DNA of 64,000 bases from Pseudomonas sp. RSB 5.4 (GTDB lineage Bacteria; Pseudomonadota; Gammaproteobacteria; Pseudomonadales; Pseudomonadaceae): NCBI RefSeq assembly GCF_037126175.1, contig NZ_CP146986.1, forward strand, positions 4,473,001 to 4,537,000, given 5' to 3'. How positions within the stretch are numbered: position 1 is the stretch's first letter; the number at the start of each line of letters is the position of its first letter. Below are positions 8,521 to 18,500 of this stretch, in pieces. The notes beneath the pieces are model-generated. The model did not search any database and was not told the origin of the DNA. It worked only from the letters and a program-made list of their open reading frames with translations. Both the position numbers and the translations under genes were made by a program.

Positions 8521-9546
8521 ATGCTGACGATCTACTCGGACGATCACCACCTGCACCACGGCCGCTGCGAACTCATCGACGGCCAGCTCAAGCCTTGCTT
8601 CGAGATGCCGTCGCGTGCCGACCATGTGCTGCAACGGGTACAAAACCAGAACCTCGGCCCGGTAGAAGCGCCAAAGGATTTTGGCCTGGAGCCGATCGCA
8701 CGCATCCACAGCCGCGACTACCTCGACTTCTTCAAAGGCGCATGGGCGCGCTGGACCGAATTCAACACCGACGGTGACCTGCTGCCCTACACCTGGCCAG
8801 CGCGCACCCTGCGGCAAATCAAACCGACCAGCCTGCACGGCCAGCTCGGCTACTACAGCTTCGACGGCGGCGCGCCGATCACCGCCGGCACCTGGCAGGC
8901 AGCCTACAGTGCAGCGCAAGTGGCGCTGACTGCCCAAGCGGAAATCCAGCGTGGCGCACACAGTGCGTTCGCCCTGTGCCGACCACCGGGACATCACGCT
9001 GCCAGCGACTTGATGGGCGGTTATTGCTACCTCAACAACGCCGCCATCGCCGCTCAGGCATTCCTCGATGCCGGCCACAAGAAGGTCGCGATCCTCGACG
9101 TCGACTATCACCACGGCAACGGTACTCAATCGATTTTCTATGAGCGCAGCGACGTACTGTTTACCTCGATCCACGGCCACCCGGAAGCCGAGTTTCCGTT
9201 CTTCCTCGGCTACGAAGATGAACGCGGTGAAGGCGCCGGTGAAGGTTTCAACTTCAACTACCCGCTGCCGGCCGGTTCCGGCTGGGACACCTGGAGTGCA
9301 GCGCTGGAACAGGCCTGCAACGAGATCGACAGCTACGGCGCCGACATCATTGTCGTGTCGCTGGGCGTCGACACCTTCAAGGACGATCCGATCTCGCAAT
9401 TCAAACTCGACAGCCCGGATTACCTGGCCATGGGCAAGCGCATCGCCGCCCTCGGCAAACCGACGCTGTTCGTCATGGAAGGTGGCTACGCGGTGGAAGA
9501 AATCGGCATCAACGCAGTGAACGTGCTCGAAGGGTTCGAACAATGA
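8521..9546 (+). CDS. aphA: Acetylpolyamine amidohydrolase (histone-deacetylase superfamily)
   Basis: It removes the acetyl group from acetylputrescine, acetylcadaverine and related acetylpolyamines in the cytoplasm. The zinc-hydrolase residues of the family are present: tandem His158-His159 in RPPGHHAAS, the Asp-x-His pair of DVDYHHGNGTQ (about 195-197), a third metal Asp in GVDTFKDDP (about 284) and the transition-state Tyr in GGYAVEE (about 323). Length 341 aa is normal. The ATG at 8521 has GGAGA 8 bases upstream; the longer frame from 8281 would begin in the REPIN. It overlaps the next gene by ATGA, so it is translationally coupled to a polyamine-binding protein, the arrangement I recall for PA1409-PA1410 of P. 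aeruginosa. Confidence 0.93.
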   Translation: MLTIYSDDHHLHHGRCELIDGQLKPCFEMPSRADHVLQRVQNQNLGPVEAPKDFGLEPIARIHSRDYLDFFKGAWARWTEFNTDGDLLPYTWPARTLRQIKPTSLHGQLGYYSFDGGAPITAGTWQAAYSAAQVALTAQAEIQRGAHSAFALCRPPGHHAASDLMGGYCYLNNAAIAAQAFLDAGHKKVAILDVDYHHGNGTQSIFYERSDVLFTSIHGHPEAEFPFFLGYEDERGEGAGEGFNFNYPLPAGSGWDTWSAALEQACNEIDSYGADIIVVSLGVDTFKDDPISQFKLDSPDYLAMGKRIAALGKPTLFVMEGGYAVEEIGINAVNVLEGFEQ

Positions 9547-10643
9547 ACCGACTCAAGCACTGCATTGCGCCAGCCCTGTGCGCGGCGCTGCTCAGCGTCG
9601 GCGCCCACGCCGAAGAACGCACCCTGCGCGTCTACAACTGGTTCGACTACATCACGCCCAAGGCGCTGGAAGACTTCAAGGCACAGAACACCCAGACCAA
9701 ACTGGTCTACGACATCTTCGACACCAACGAAGCGCTGGAAGCCAAGCTGCTGACCGGCAACTCCGGCTATGACGTAGTGGTGCCGTCCAACGTGTTCCTC
9801 GCCAAGCAGATCGAGGCCGGCGTATTTCAGCCGCTGGATCGCAGCAAGCTGCCGAACTGGAATCACCTCGATCCGAAACTGATGAAGCTGATCGAGGCCA
9901 ACGACCCGGGCAACAAATTTGCCGTGCCGTACATGTACGGCACGATCCTGATCGGCTTCAACCCGGCCAAGGTCAAGGCCGCGCTGGGCGATAACGCGCC
10001 GGTGGACAGCTGGGACCTGATCTTCAAGGAGGAGAACATCAGCAAGCTCAAGCAGTGCGGCGTCGCCCTGCTCGACTCGCCGTCGGAGATTCTGCCGCTG
10101 GCGCTGCAACACCTGGGTCTGGATCCCAACAGCAAGAACCCGGCCGATTACGCCAAGGCCGAAGCGCTGCTGATGAAGATCCGGCCGTACGTGACCTACT
10201 TCCATTCGTCCAAATACATGGCCGACATCGCCAACGGTGACATCTGCGTTGCGGTCGGTTATTCCGGCAGCTTCTCGCAAGCGGCCAACCGCGCCAAGGA
10301 AGCGAAGAACGGTGTGGTGGTCGACATGCGCCTGCCCAGGGAAGGCGCACCGATCTGGTTCGACATGCTCGCCATTCCCAAGGGCGCGAAGAACCCGGAG
10401 GACGCCTACACCTTCATCAACTACCTGCTGCAACCGGCGGTGATTGCGCCAGTCAGCGACTTTGTCGGTTACCCGAACCCGAACAAGGACGCCACACAAC
10501 TGGTCGATCCGGCGATCCGCAACAACCCCAATCTGTACCCGACCGATGCGGCAATGGGCACGCTCTACACCCTGCAACCGCTGCCGCGGGATGCCGAGCG
10601 GGCACGCACCCGGGCCTGGACCAAGATCAAGTCCGGCACCTGA
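9543..10643 (+). CDS. Periplasmic polyamine-binding protein of an ABC transporter (PotF/SpuD type)
   Basis: 366 aa. A signal peptide (MNRLKHCIAPALCAALLSVG, cleaved near AHA-EE) leads into LRVYNWFDYITPKALEDF, the usual opening of spermidine/putrescine-binding proteins. VPYMYGTILIGFNPAKV in the middle also fits. No permease or ATPase genes are adjacent, so it must share a transporter encoded elsewhere or act as an orphan binding protein. Four-base overlap with aphA suggests it captures (acetyl)polyamines whose acetyl group AphA then removes. A strong intrinsic terminator follows the stop. Confidence 0.9.
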   Translation: MNRLKHCIAPALCAALLSVGAHAEERTLRVYNWFDYITPKALEDFKAQNTQTKLVYDIFDTNEALEAKLLTGNSGYDVVVPSNVFLAKQIEAGVFQPLDRSKLPNWNHLDPKLMKLIEANDPGNKFAVPYMYGTILIGFNPAKVKAALGDNAPVDSWDLIFKEENISKLKQCGVALLDSPSEILPLALQHLGLDPNSKNPADYAKAEALLMKIRPYVTYFHSSKYMADIANGDICVAVGYSGSFSQAANRAKEAKNGVVVDMRLPREGAPIWFDMLAIPKGAKNPEDAYTFINYLLQPAVIAPVSDFVGYPNPNKDATQLVDPAIRNNPNLYPTDAAMGTLYTLQPLPRDAERARTRAWTKIKSGT

Positions 10644-10660
10644 GCCGACGCTGACGACAA

Positions 10661-10687
10661 GACCCGCCGCCGTGCGGGTCTTTTTTT
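10661..10687 (+). terminator. Intrinsic terminator of the aphA operon
   Basis: GACCCGC-CGCCGT-GCGGGTC stem-loop followed directly by seven T residues, 17 bases after the stop codon. A classical Rho-independent terminator. Confidence 0.92.
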
Positions 10688-10700
10688 GCCTGCGATATCT

Positions 10701-10736
10701 ATCTACCACCCGAGGCCAGCGACCCAGTCCTACCTT
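10701..10736 (+). promoter_or_regulatory. Conserved two-block upstream element, copy 2 (giant toxin-like gene 2)
   Basis: ATCTACCACCC (10701-10711), 19 nt, TACCTT (10731-10736). It starts 14 bases after the T-tract of the preceding terminator and about 90 bases before the gene start. Confidence 0.6.
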
Positions 10737-10790
10737 GGCTGCATCCGGCCCTGCGCCCGCAGGCCGCCAACGTCAGACAAGGATATGGTC

Positions 10791-13700
10791 ATGCCCGAAA
10801 GTACCGCGCCCAGCGCTGTCGACATACTCACCCAACTGGTGAGTGGCCCCTCCCTCACCGAAGTCGCTTCCAATGCCTTGAAGCCCGCCCTTACGCGGCT
10901 GTACCCGCAGCAAGCGATCGACCCGGAACGGGTCGTGGTCGGTACGCCGACCTGGGTGATCAAAAAACAACGGATCGAGGTCGGCCCCTGCCAGTTCGAA
11001 TCGCTGACCGATGTCCTGGTCAGGCTGGCCCTGTCCGGCACGACGGTCACGCTCATCGATGGCGAACACTTCCTCACCGAACAACCCGGCGTCGAGACTG
11101 CAATCCAGCTGCCGGTGAAAATGGAAACCGTGGGTGCGCTGCTCAACGAACTCGCCCCCTTGCTGTTCAAGTCTCTGCAAGAACAACAGATCGATTACTG
11201 GAACGAAACCGTCAGCCCCGCCGTACCCCGCTGGCATCAGCTCTCGCACACCTTGCAGCAGGTGTGGAATGTCAGCGCTGACAACGGCTGGGATGCGGAT
11301 CAACGGGCAATGGCCCGCGCCGTGTTCAACCAACCGGACAAAACCCTGCGCTTGCCTGCCGACACCTACCAGACCCGCGCCTGTCTGATTGATCTGGACC
11401 TGGATGAGGGTAACCAGCGCAGCCACCTGAGCATCCTCGACACCGCCGTGCTGGTTGGCACCGTCGGTCAACGCACGCTGATTCTCAGCCACTCGATCAC
11501 TCAGGGTTTCCAGCGTTTCAACAGCTTCGAGGAGCTGCAAAAGTCACTGCAATGGCCGGTCGAAACGGGCGCCGATGGAATCGACATCAAATGGCGATTG
11601 TTCGAACCACCGGGCAATTTTTTCGATCAGCAAGCCTGCGCGATGATTGCGCTGGAAGCTCAGGCGATTGGCGATATCGATTTTTTCCAGCGACCTGTCG
11701 ACGCCGTATTTCTCCCGCGCCGTGGCGCGCCCGGCGATTCCGCCACTGGCGCGCAGCAAGTCCCTGCGCGGCTCACCGTTACCCAGCATTCGTTGCCGCC
11801 ATGGCTCGATAACGCGGCGCCTGCCGACCAGACCCGTTACAGCCGTCACTTGCTGGATCTGGTCGCCATGCAACAGCAGCACGAGGGGAACACCTTTCAA
11901 AAAGAGGTTCCCGGCATCCAGGCCTTCACGCTGGGCAAACTGAACAGCGCCATCCGCCAGACTCCGGCGCAGGACTTCAGGTTGCAGGACGTGGAAATCA
12001 CCGTCACCAGCGTGGTGGTCTGGGGCACATTCGTTCCGCCCGAACAGGAGCAGACCCTGACCCTGTCACTGGTCGAGCTGGCCTTGCAGAATCTGGCCGG
12101 TTTGCCGCTGGGCAACATTGCGGTGCGCTACCGCGAGGGTGCGAGCGCAGTACCGGCATGGATGACCTCGACCTATCTGGAAAATCTGGTGACCACGGTC
12201 AACATCGGCAAGACCTACCCGGATGAGCTCAAAAACAGGCTGCTCGATGACCCGGCCCGGTCTTCCCGCCTGCGACAACTCTACAGCCGCCAGTTGCCCG
12301 TCGAGCTGCCGCTGCTGGCGTTACAGTACAAAATCCGCGGTCAGGCCGGGTTCGATGAGCTGGGCTATCGGTATGTCCTTGCAGCCTTGGCCAGCACGGC
12401 GGTGGACAGGCGCGTCGACGGTCAGGACATCGTGATTCGCCCGCTGGGGTTCGTGACCGGCGGGCAGACCGACGAAGTGCTCAACATGTTCGTGATCGGC
12501 CCGCGCGACATGAGCAAGGGTCCCTGTCTGCTCTACCGGCCACTGCTTGACGCACCACTGCTGCAATTCCCCTCAACCGCGAACTTGCTGTATGCGATCC
12601 GCCATTCGCGCTCGCTGCGCCAGTCGGTACTTGCCTGGTTTCCGGACCGGGTGCGTTTCAATTACTCGCAATATGTCTTTCCAGGTGCGCTGCCTTCGGT
12701 ATGGACGATACCGCAGCTGCTGGTCGACCCGACGTCGGCACCGGACACGACCGCTACCCTGACGCTGGGCAGCCGGGTCATCGAGCAGGACGTACTGGCG
12801 ACCCTGTACAAAGCCAATGCCGACGCGCTGATTGCGCAGGCTGATCGCAGCTCTGTGTCCAATGCTGCAGCGCGCTGGGCCACGCTCAAACGTGGTGGCT
12901 GGGCATTGTTCAATGCCGCACTGCCGTTTCTCGGACGCGGTGTCGGCACTGCGGCGTGGATCTGGCAGATCATGGATGACCTGCAAGAGATCAGCGACGT
13001 TCAAGAACAGCAGCAGGCACTGGACTGGACCGCATTGACCGACATCCTGCTGTCGCTGGGCATGGTGCTCGCCCACCGCGCGGCCACGCGCAAAAAACCG
13101 CAACGCAGTGCCTCCACGGTCGCCCAGCCGACCCGAGAAGTTGGCAAGCCGCTCAAGCCAGGCGCTATTCGTGTCGCGCGGTTACCCGACATCGTCGGGC
13201 ATGAACTGCCGGACCATCACACGCCGGCGCTGCACACCCAAGGCGCATTGTCGGCTGGCTCCCCTGCAAGTCTGGGCCTGTTGCTCGATAGCCTGAAGGT
13301 CAGCCAACCCGAAGGATTGAGTCCGGCCGCTGCCGACGGCGCGTACCGTCACCTGCGCGCGGCGGGGGAAAAATGGTATGCCGAGGTCGGCGCGCGCTGG
13401 TTCGAGGTCGTGCTCAACGACAATGACGACGTGCAGATCATCGATACCCGTCAGCAACCGCCACGCCGCGGGCCGCTACTGATCGCCAATGCGCGGGGAC
13501 AGTGGGTTGTCGATCTGCGCTTGCGCCTGCGCGGTGGAGGGCTGAAAAGCCGGCGCAAACAGTTGCAGCAACAGAACGCCGAATCGTTACGCCAGAAAAA
13601 GCAGGAAATTGCGGCATTCGACGCCGGACTGGCAGACAAACGCAGCCAGTTGGTCACGGTACGCCGCGCCATGCTGGAAGCCACACCGGAAACTGCTGCA

Positions 13701-15356
13701 AGCGCCCGGCAGCAGTTTCTTGATACGCTCGACTCACAGGTCAAGGAATACACCGTCCACATCGATAGCCTGAAGGCCCTGAACATCCTCGAAGCGGTGC
13801 CCAACTACCGCTCCGCGATGCTCGAACGGATCTCCCTGCAACTGTTCCTCATGCAGGCCTGGATCGATGAAACCAACCCGGCGTTTCGCCAAAGCCTGGA
13901 AGTGACCCTGGTTCTGCTCGATACGCCGGGCAATGAAACGGATACCGCGCGTGCGGAACCCTTCGAGAAAATGTCCGACCTGACCCGGGGGATCATCGAC
14001 AAGATCGAATTCGCCCACACCCGCTTTGCCGAACTGAGCCTGCTGGGCAAAGAAGCCGTCGAGGTGACTCGCCAGTACAGGGCCCGGCTGCCATCGTTCT
14101 CGCTGGAGGACCTGAAGCTGCTGCAAATCACCCTTGGCCAGGAGCTGTGCCTCAATGAACAAACGGGGGAGTTTCGCGAAGGCGCCCGCGTCGCGCTGGA
14201 AACCCTGATCGAAGATGCATCGCTGAACATTCAGAGCGCTCTGGATCTGCGCGCCGAACAGGGTCTGGAGCAACTCGGCGAGCGCGTCGAGGCGATGAAT
14301 AATCTGGTGGAACAATTCGACGTCATCGACCAGCGATTCGTCGACCTCATCGCCGAGTATCCGCAGCACCTGAATGCCGAGCGTCTTGAAAGCGTGAAAC
14401 GCCACGTTGCCGAATTCCATCAGGAAGCGGTGCAACATTTGTCGACCCTGCTGCGCGAGCAGCGCCTGGTGGAACCGGTCGCCGGGCCGTCCAGGTCACC
14501 GGCCACACCGGCGCGCAAAATCATCAAGACCCGTTACAAGGGCACACTGGTCGGGCAACCCCGTCGCAGTACCGGCGGACAGGACGGTGACCTGGTCGAT
14601 GTGGTCGCCCCGTTGACCGGAAAAGTGATTGCCACCTTTCACGAGAAATCCCCGGGCAACTGGGTGGAACGGGTACCGGCCAAACCTTCGGTGTCACCAC
14701 GCCCGGGCCCCGACCTGCCGAAAAGCACTCAGGCCGCGCAGGTGTTGCTCGATGGTCTGGCAGACTTCAGAAAACGCACTCAGGCGCACATTGCCCGGGC
14801 GCAACGAAATCCGACGGAGATCGAGGAAATCTACTACATACATGCCGCGCGCCTGCGCGAGGCCATGGAAAAGATCGATCAGGCCTTGACCGCCGGTAAT
14901 CAGACCGACGGCAAAACGTCCACGGCTACCAGCCTGCGTCAGCAACTCGATAACGAAGCCACTGCCCTTTATGCCGAAGGTCGCGCCGCCAGAATCGACA
15001 TCACCAAACAGCAGCCGCCCACCGCTGCACGGGTTCAATGGCTGTTCGCCAAAGGCGAAGTGACGATCAGTAAAACTACCGAGCGCCGCCGACTCAAAGG
15101 CCCGCGCAAGGATTACCTGCTGGAGTACCCGATACTCGATCGCAAGAGCGGAAAAGCCCTGTGGTACGCACATTTTCACTACACCAGCCCGGCGGATCCG
15201 TTGCCATCCTTCACTGCCGCGCATCTGAAAACCGTTGAACAACGGCGCCTGGGCGGCGCCTTCGTCGAGCGCGAGAATCGCAGTAACCAGGAGTTGATCG
15301 CGATCCATCGCAGCAGCATCAGCCGCTCACAGGCTGAAGCGCTGTTCTTCTCCTGA
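10791..15356 (+). CDS. Giant ToxA_N/DUF6543-like protein 2 (putative toxin)
   Basis: A 1521-aa paralogue of the gene at 2528, similar along its whole length. It shares the GEHFLTEQPGVE segment near the N-terminus, GPCLLYRPLLDAPLLQFPS, SLRQSVLAWFPDRVRFNYSQY, a hydrophobic GGWALFNAALPFLGRG segment, WYAEVGARWFEV with LRLRLRGGG, a long coiled-coil region, and the C-terminal LRRRLKGPRKDYLLEY and LWYAHFHY followed by FTAAHLKTVEQRRLGG. The frame is open from 10686, but the ATG at 10791 has AAGGA at good spacing; the ATG at 10785 is too close to it. No signal peptide, no metal or nucleotide motif and no immunity gene are visible. Function is inferred from family resemblance only. Confidence 0.75.
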   Translation: MPESTAPSAVDILTQLVSGPSLTEVASNALKPALTRLYPQQAIDPERVVVGTPTWVIKKQRIEVGPCQFESLTDVLVRLALSGTTVTLIDGEHFLTEQPGVETAIQLPVKMETVGALLNELAPLLFKSLQEQQIDYWNETVSPAVPRWHQLSHTLQQVWNVSADNGWDADQRAMARAVFNQPDKTLRLPADTYQTRACLIDLDLDEGNQRSHLSILDTAVLVGTVGQRTLILSHSITQGFQRFNSFEELQKSLQWPVETGADGIDIKWRLFEPPGNFFDQQACAMIALEAQAIGDIDFFQRPVDAVFLPRRGAPGDSATGAQQVPARLTVTQHSLPPWLDNAAPADQTRYSRHLLDLVAMQQQHEGNTFQKEVPGIQAFTLGKLNSAIRQTPAQDFRLQDVEITVTSVVVWGTFVPPEQEQTLTLSLVELALQNLAGLPLGNIAVRYREGASAVPAWMTSTYLENLVTTVNIGKTYPDELKNRLLDDPARSSRLRQLYSRQLPVELPLLALQYKIRGQAGFDELGYRYVLAALASTAVDRRVDGQDIVIRPLGFVTGGQTDEVLNMFVIGPRDMSKGPCLLYRPLLDAPLLQFPSTANLLYAIRHSRSLRQSVLAWFPDRVRFNYSQYVFPGALPSVWTIPQLLVDPTSAPDTTATLTLGSRVIEQDVLATLYKANADALIAQADRSSVSNAAARWATLKRGGWALFNAALPFLGRGVGTAAWIWQIMDDLQEISDVQEQQQALDWTALTDILLSLGMVLAHRAATRKKPQRSASTVAQPTREVGKPLKPGAIRVARLPDIVGHELPDHHTPALHTQGALSAGSPASLGLLLDSLKVSQPEGLSPAAADGAYRHLRAAGEKWYAEVGARWFEVVLNDNDDVQIIDTRQQPPRRGPLLIANARGQWVVDLRLRLRGGGLKSRRKQLQQQNAESLRQKKQEIAAFDAGLADKRSQLVTVRRAMLEATPETAASARQQFLDTLDSQVKEYTVHIDSLKALNILEAVPNYRSAMLERISLQLFLMQAWIDETNPAFRQSLEVTLVLLDTPGNETDTARAEPFEKMSDLTRGIIDKIEFAHTRFAELSLLGKEAVEVTRQYRARLPSFSLEDLKLLQITLGQELCLNEQTGEFREGARVALETLIEDASLNIQSALDLRAEQGLEQLGERVEAMNNLVEQFDVIDQRFVDLIAEYPQHLNAERLESVKRHVAEFHQEAVQHLSTLLREQRLVEPVAGPSRSPATPARKIIKTRYKGTLVGQPRRSTGGQDGDLVDVVAPLTGKVIATFHEKSPGNWVERVPAKPSVSPRPGPDLPKSTQAAQVLLDGLADFRKRTQAHIARAQRNPTEIEEIYYIHAARLREAMEKIDQALTAGNQTDGKTSTATSLRQQLDNEATALYAEGRAARIDITKQQPPTAARVQWLFAKGEVTISKTTERRRLKGPRKDYLLEYPILDRKSGKALWYAHFHYTSPADPLPSFTAAHLKTVEQRRLGGAFVERENRSNQELIAIHRSSISRSQAEALFFS

Positions 15357-15373
15357 TCCCCGGTTCTTCAACG

Positions 15374-15399
15374 CAAGCCCGCCACGCGCGGGCTTGTTT
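15374..15399 (+). terminator. Hairpin after giant toxin-like gene 2
   Basis: 9-bp perfect stem CAAGCCCGC / GCGGGCTTG (15374-15382, 15388-15396) with a 5-nt loop followed by TTTC. A probable terminator with a short U-tract. Confidence 0.72.
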
Positions 15400-15411
15400 C
15401 AACCTATACAT

Positions 15412-15447
15412 ATCTACCACCCAAGGGGCTGGGCGGCTCGCTACTGT
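15412..15447 (+). promoter_or_regulatory. Conserved two-block upstream element, copy 3 (giant toxin-like gene 3)
   Basis: ATCTACCACCC (15412-15422), 19 nt, TACTGT (15442-15447). The flanking ACAT in front and A behind make a 16-base identity with copy 1 (ACATATCTACCACCCA). It ends about 54 bases before the gene start. Confidence 0.6.
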
Positions 15448-15500
15448 CGGTTGCACACGGCAATTGCCGCACTCTCCACCTGCCCAACGGTTGCGATCCC

Positions 15501-18500
15501 ATGAGTGAAACAATCCGCACGAACATTGCTCCCCAACTCTTGAACAAAAGCCGCCTGGTCGAACAGACCAGCGGCGGACCGGTCTTGCACGACGCCGCGG
15601 CACAACTGTTGCGCAAGGCCTTGAATACACAGTTTCCCGACCTGCAGATCGATCCCGACAAAGCCTTGCTGGCGACCCCGGTCTGGCAGGTACAGGGCGA
15701 AAGTCTGGTCAGCCATAGCTGTCGTTTCGAGTCGCTGACTCACGTGCTGGCGCGCCTGGCGTTCACCCAAACCAAGGCCAACTGCATTGAAGGTGAGCAC
15801 TTCCTGACCTTGTCATCGCAGACCGACGAGCCGGTGCATTTGCCGGCTGGCATGGATGCGCTGACGACGTTGCTCAACGAAAATGCCCCGGTACTGTTCA
15901 CCGGCTTCGCGCAGAGCCAACTCGATTACTGGAATCAGATCATCGAGCAGAAACCGCGCTGGCAACAGCTGGCCGACACCCTGCAACAGGCGCTGAACGT
16001 GCAATCGGTGAATGGCTGGGATACGCACGAGTGCCGCCTCGCCCGCCTCGTCGCACAATATCCGGACAACACATCGCGCGCCTCGACCAGCGCCGAGCTG
16101 ACGAACGTGCGCGCCCGCCTGATCGATCTCGATCTGGTGTTTGATCAGGCCGAGAGCAGCCAGACGCAGCACTTGATGCTGGCCGGCGCGCTGGTGCTCA
16201 GTGCTACGCTGGGCAGTCGCGAGTTGCTTGCGCTGTTCACCATCGAAGAAGGCTACGAATCGTTCGGTTCCATGGCGCAATTAGGCGCCACCCTGCCCGA
16301 GCGCATCGACATCGACTTGCGCGGTCAGGGTCTGAAGTGGCGGCTCTATGAGCCTGAAGGAAATATTTTCGATGCCATGGTCCAGGCGCTGGTGAGCTGT
16401 CAGATCGACTCGATTGATGCCCTCGATCCGACCAGTCGCTCGCCCCTGGCCAAATTCGTTTCACGCCCGCGCGAAGGCGATGCCGACTCCAGGACAGATG
16501 ACGACGCGCGCATCGAGCAACTGGACAAGGCGATTCCGCAATGGCTGCTGGCCGGCTCGCTGGATGATATCCAGACCTACAGCGGCTATCTGAGCGCCCT
16601 GGGCAGCCTGCGTGGCGAGTCCGACAGCCAGTGCTTCGAATACCGCGAGCTCCCGCTGATTCTGGACTACGCCCAGCAACAGATGCGCGCCGCCATTGTT
16701 GCCGAGCGCCCCGCTGCCGACACCCTGCAACTGCCCCTCGATGATGTACGGATCAGCCTGACCCAGAGCTTCGAAGCCGGCGGTCTGACCCTGCCCGATC
16801 CGACCAGCGTCAGTGTCCAGACCCTTGGCGAATTCGCCTTACATAACACCCGCCCATACCTCGCCACGGTCGCCTACGCCGACGGCAGCGCCACGCCGGG
16901 CTGGCTGACGGTAAAGCTGCTGTCGCGCATCGCCAGCGCGGTCAACATTGGCGAGCGTTATCCGAAACTGATCAAGCGCACCCTGATCGACGACCCGGTG
17001 CAGGCCGGGCGCCACAGGCTCCGTTACAGCCGACAGTTGCCGCAGCTGCTGCCGATGCTGGCGCTGGAGTGCAAGCTCAAGCGTCAGGGTGATGTCGATG
17101 AACAGGGTTATCGTCTGGTTCGCCAATTGATCGACTGCATCGCCGGCAAATCCCCCGCCTCCGAATGGCCGGTGCAGATCCGGCCCCTGGCCTTCGTTCC
17201 GCGTTTTCGCCTGGGCAGTACGCCGGACACGGTGGCGAACATGTACATCATCGGGCCGCGCGCCGGCGCCAGCGGCCCATGCCTGCTCTACCGGCCGCTG
17301 CTTGAGCAATCGCTGCGTCAGTTCCCCTCGGAACAGAACATGCTGTACGCGTTTTACCAGGCAGGTGAATTGCGCGACTCGGTGCTGGCCTGGCTGCCCA
17401 CTCCGGCATTGAGTTTCGAGTATGCGCAGTATGTGTTTTCCGCCGGACTGCCCTCGCCATGGACGATTACCGAACTGGCGTTCGAACCCTTTCTGCACCT
17501 CGACCTGACCGCCGCCGTTGACTTGGCGAACACGCCCCTGAGCGGCGATGTGTTCTCGCAGCTGTTCGCCAGCAACAGTCAGGCCATGGCCGATCTCGCC
17601 GATCGCCAATCGACGTCCAATGCCGAGCGGCGCTGGACGCTGTTGGCTGACAGCGGCTGGGCCATCTTCGGTGTTGCCAGCAACTTTCTCGGCGGCCCGG
17701 CGGGCACGGCGGTCTGGGTCTGGCAGACCATCAGTCAGATCCAGCAGGCACTGGATGCCCATGAACGTGGCAACACTGCGGTCGAGTGGTCTTCGATCGG
17801 CGACGTGCTGCTGGCACTGGGAATCCTGCTCGCGCAGAAAGCATCAGTACGGCGCATTCGACTCTCGGGGCCGCTCAACGAAACTCCGAGGCCAAGTCGC
17901 ACGCACTTTGCAGAAACCGCCAAAGCACCCATGCTCCCCGGCAACACGCCGACTATCACGCAAGACACCACGGCGTGGGGCGCCAGCCTGCCCGAGGCGC
18001 ATCGATCCTTGCTCGCACACTCGGCGCCAGTACGGTTCGATGCACACGCAAGTTTTGTGCAACGCCTTGACCGTTTGAAAGTTTCCCGGCCGGCGCTGCC
18101 CGAAAATGCACGCGCCAATGCCGCCCACCTGTATGAAGCCTCGGGAAAACGCTATGCCCAGGTTGGAACACGCTGGTTTCAAGTCAGCGCCGAGGGCGAC
18201 GAACCGGTGCTGATCGTCGATCCGCACACCGCGGGTCATTCCGGTCTGAGCATTCGTTTCGATTCCGGGACCGCTCTGTGGAACTGGGATCTCAGACTGC
18301 GCTTGCGCGGTGGCGGCCCGACCGGAAGGATCGAGGCCCTGCGCCGCGAGCGCGCCACCCGCAAGGATGAGGCGTGGGCGGCATTGCATCGGTTCATCGA
18401 ACAGGAAGCCCGGCGCAAGGCCAGCCTCGACGAGGCCTTGCAGCCATTGGAGAACAGCGACCCGGCGGCGCCCATGTCCGAAGATGCCGTGCTCGCGTAC

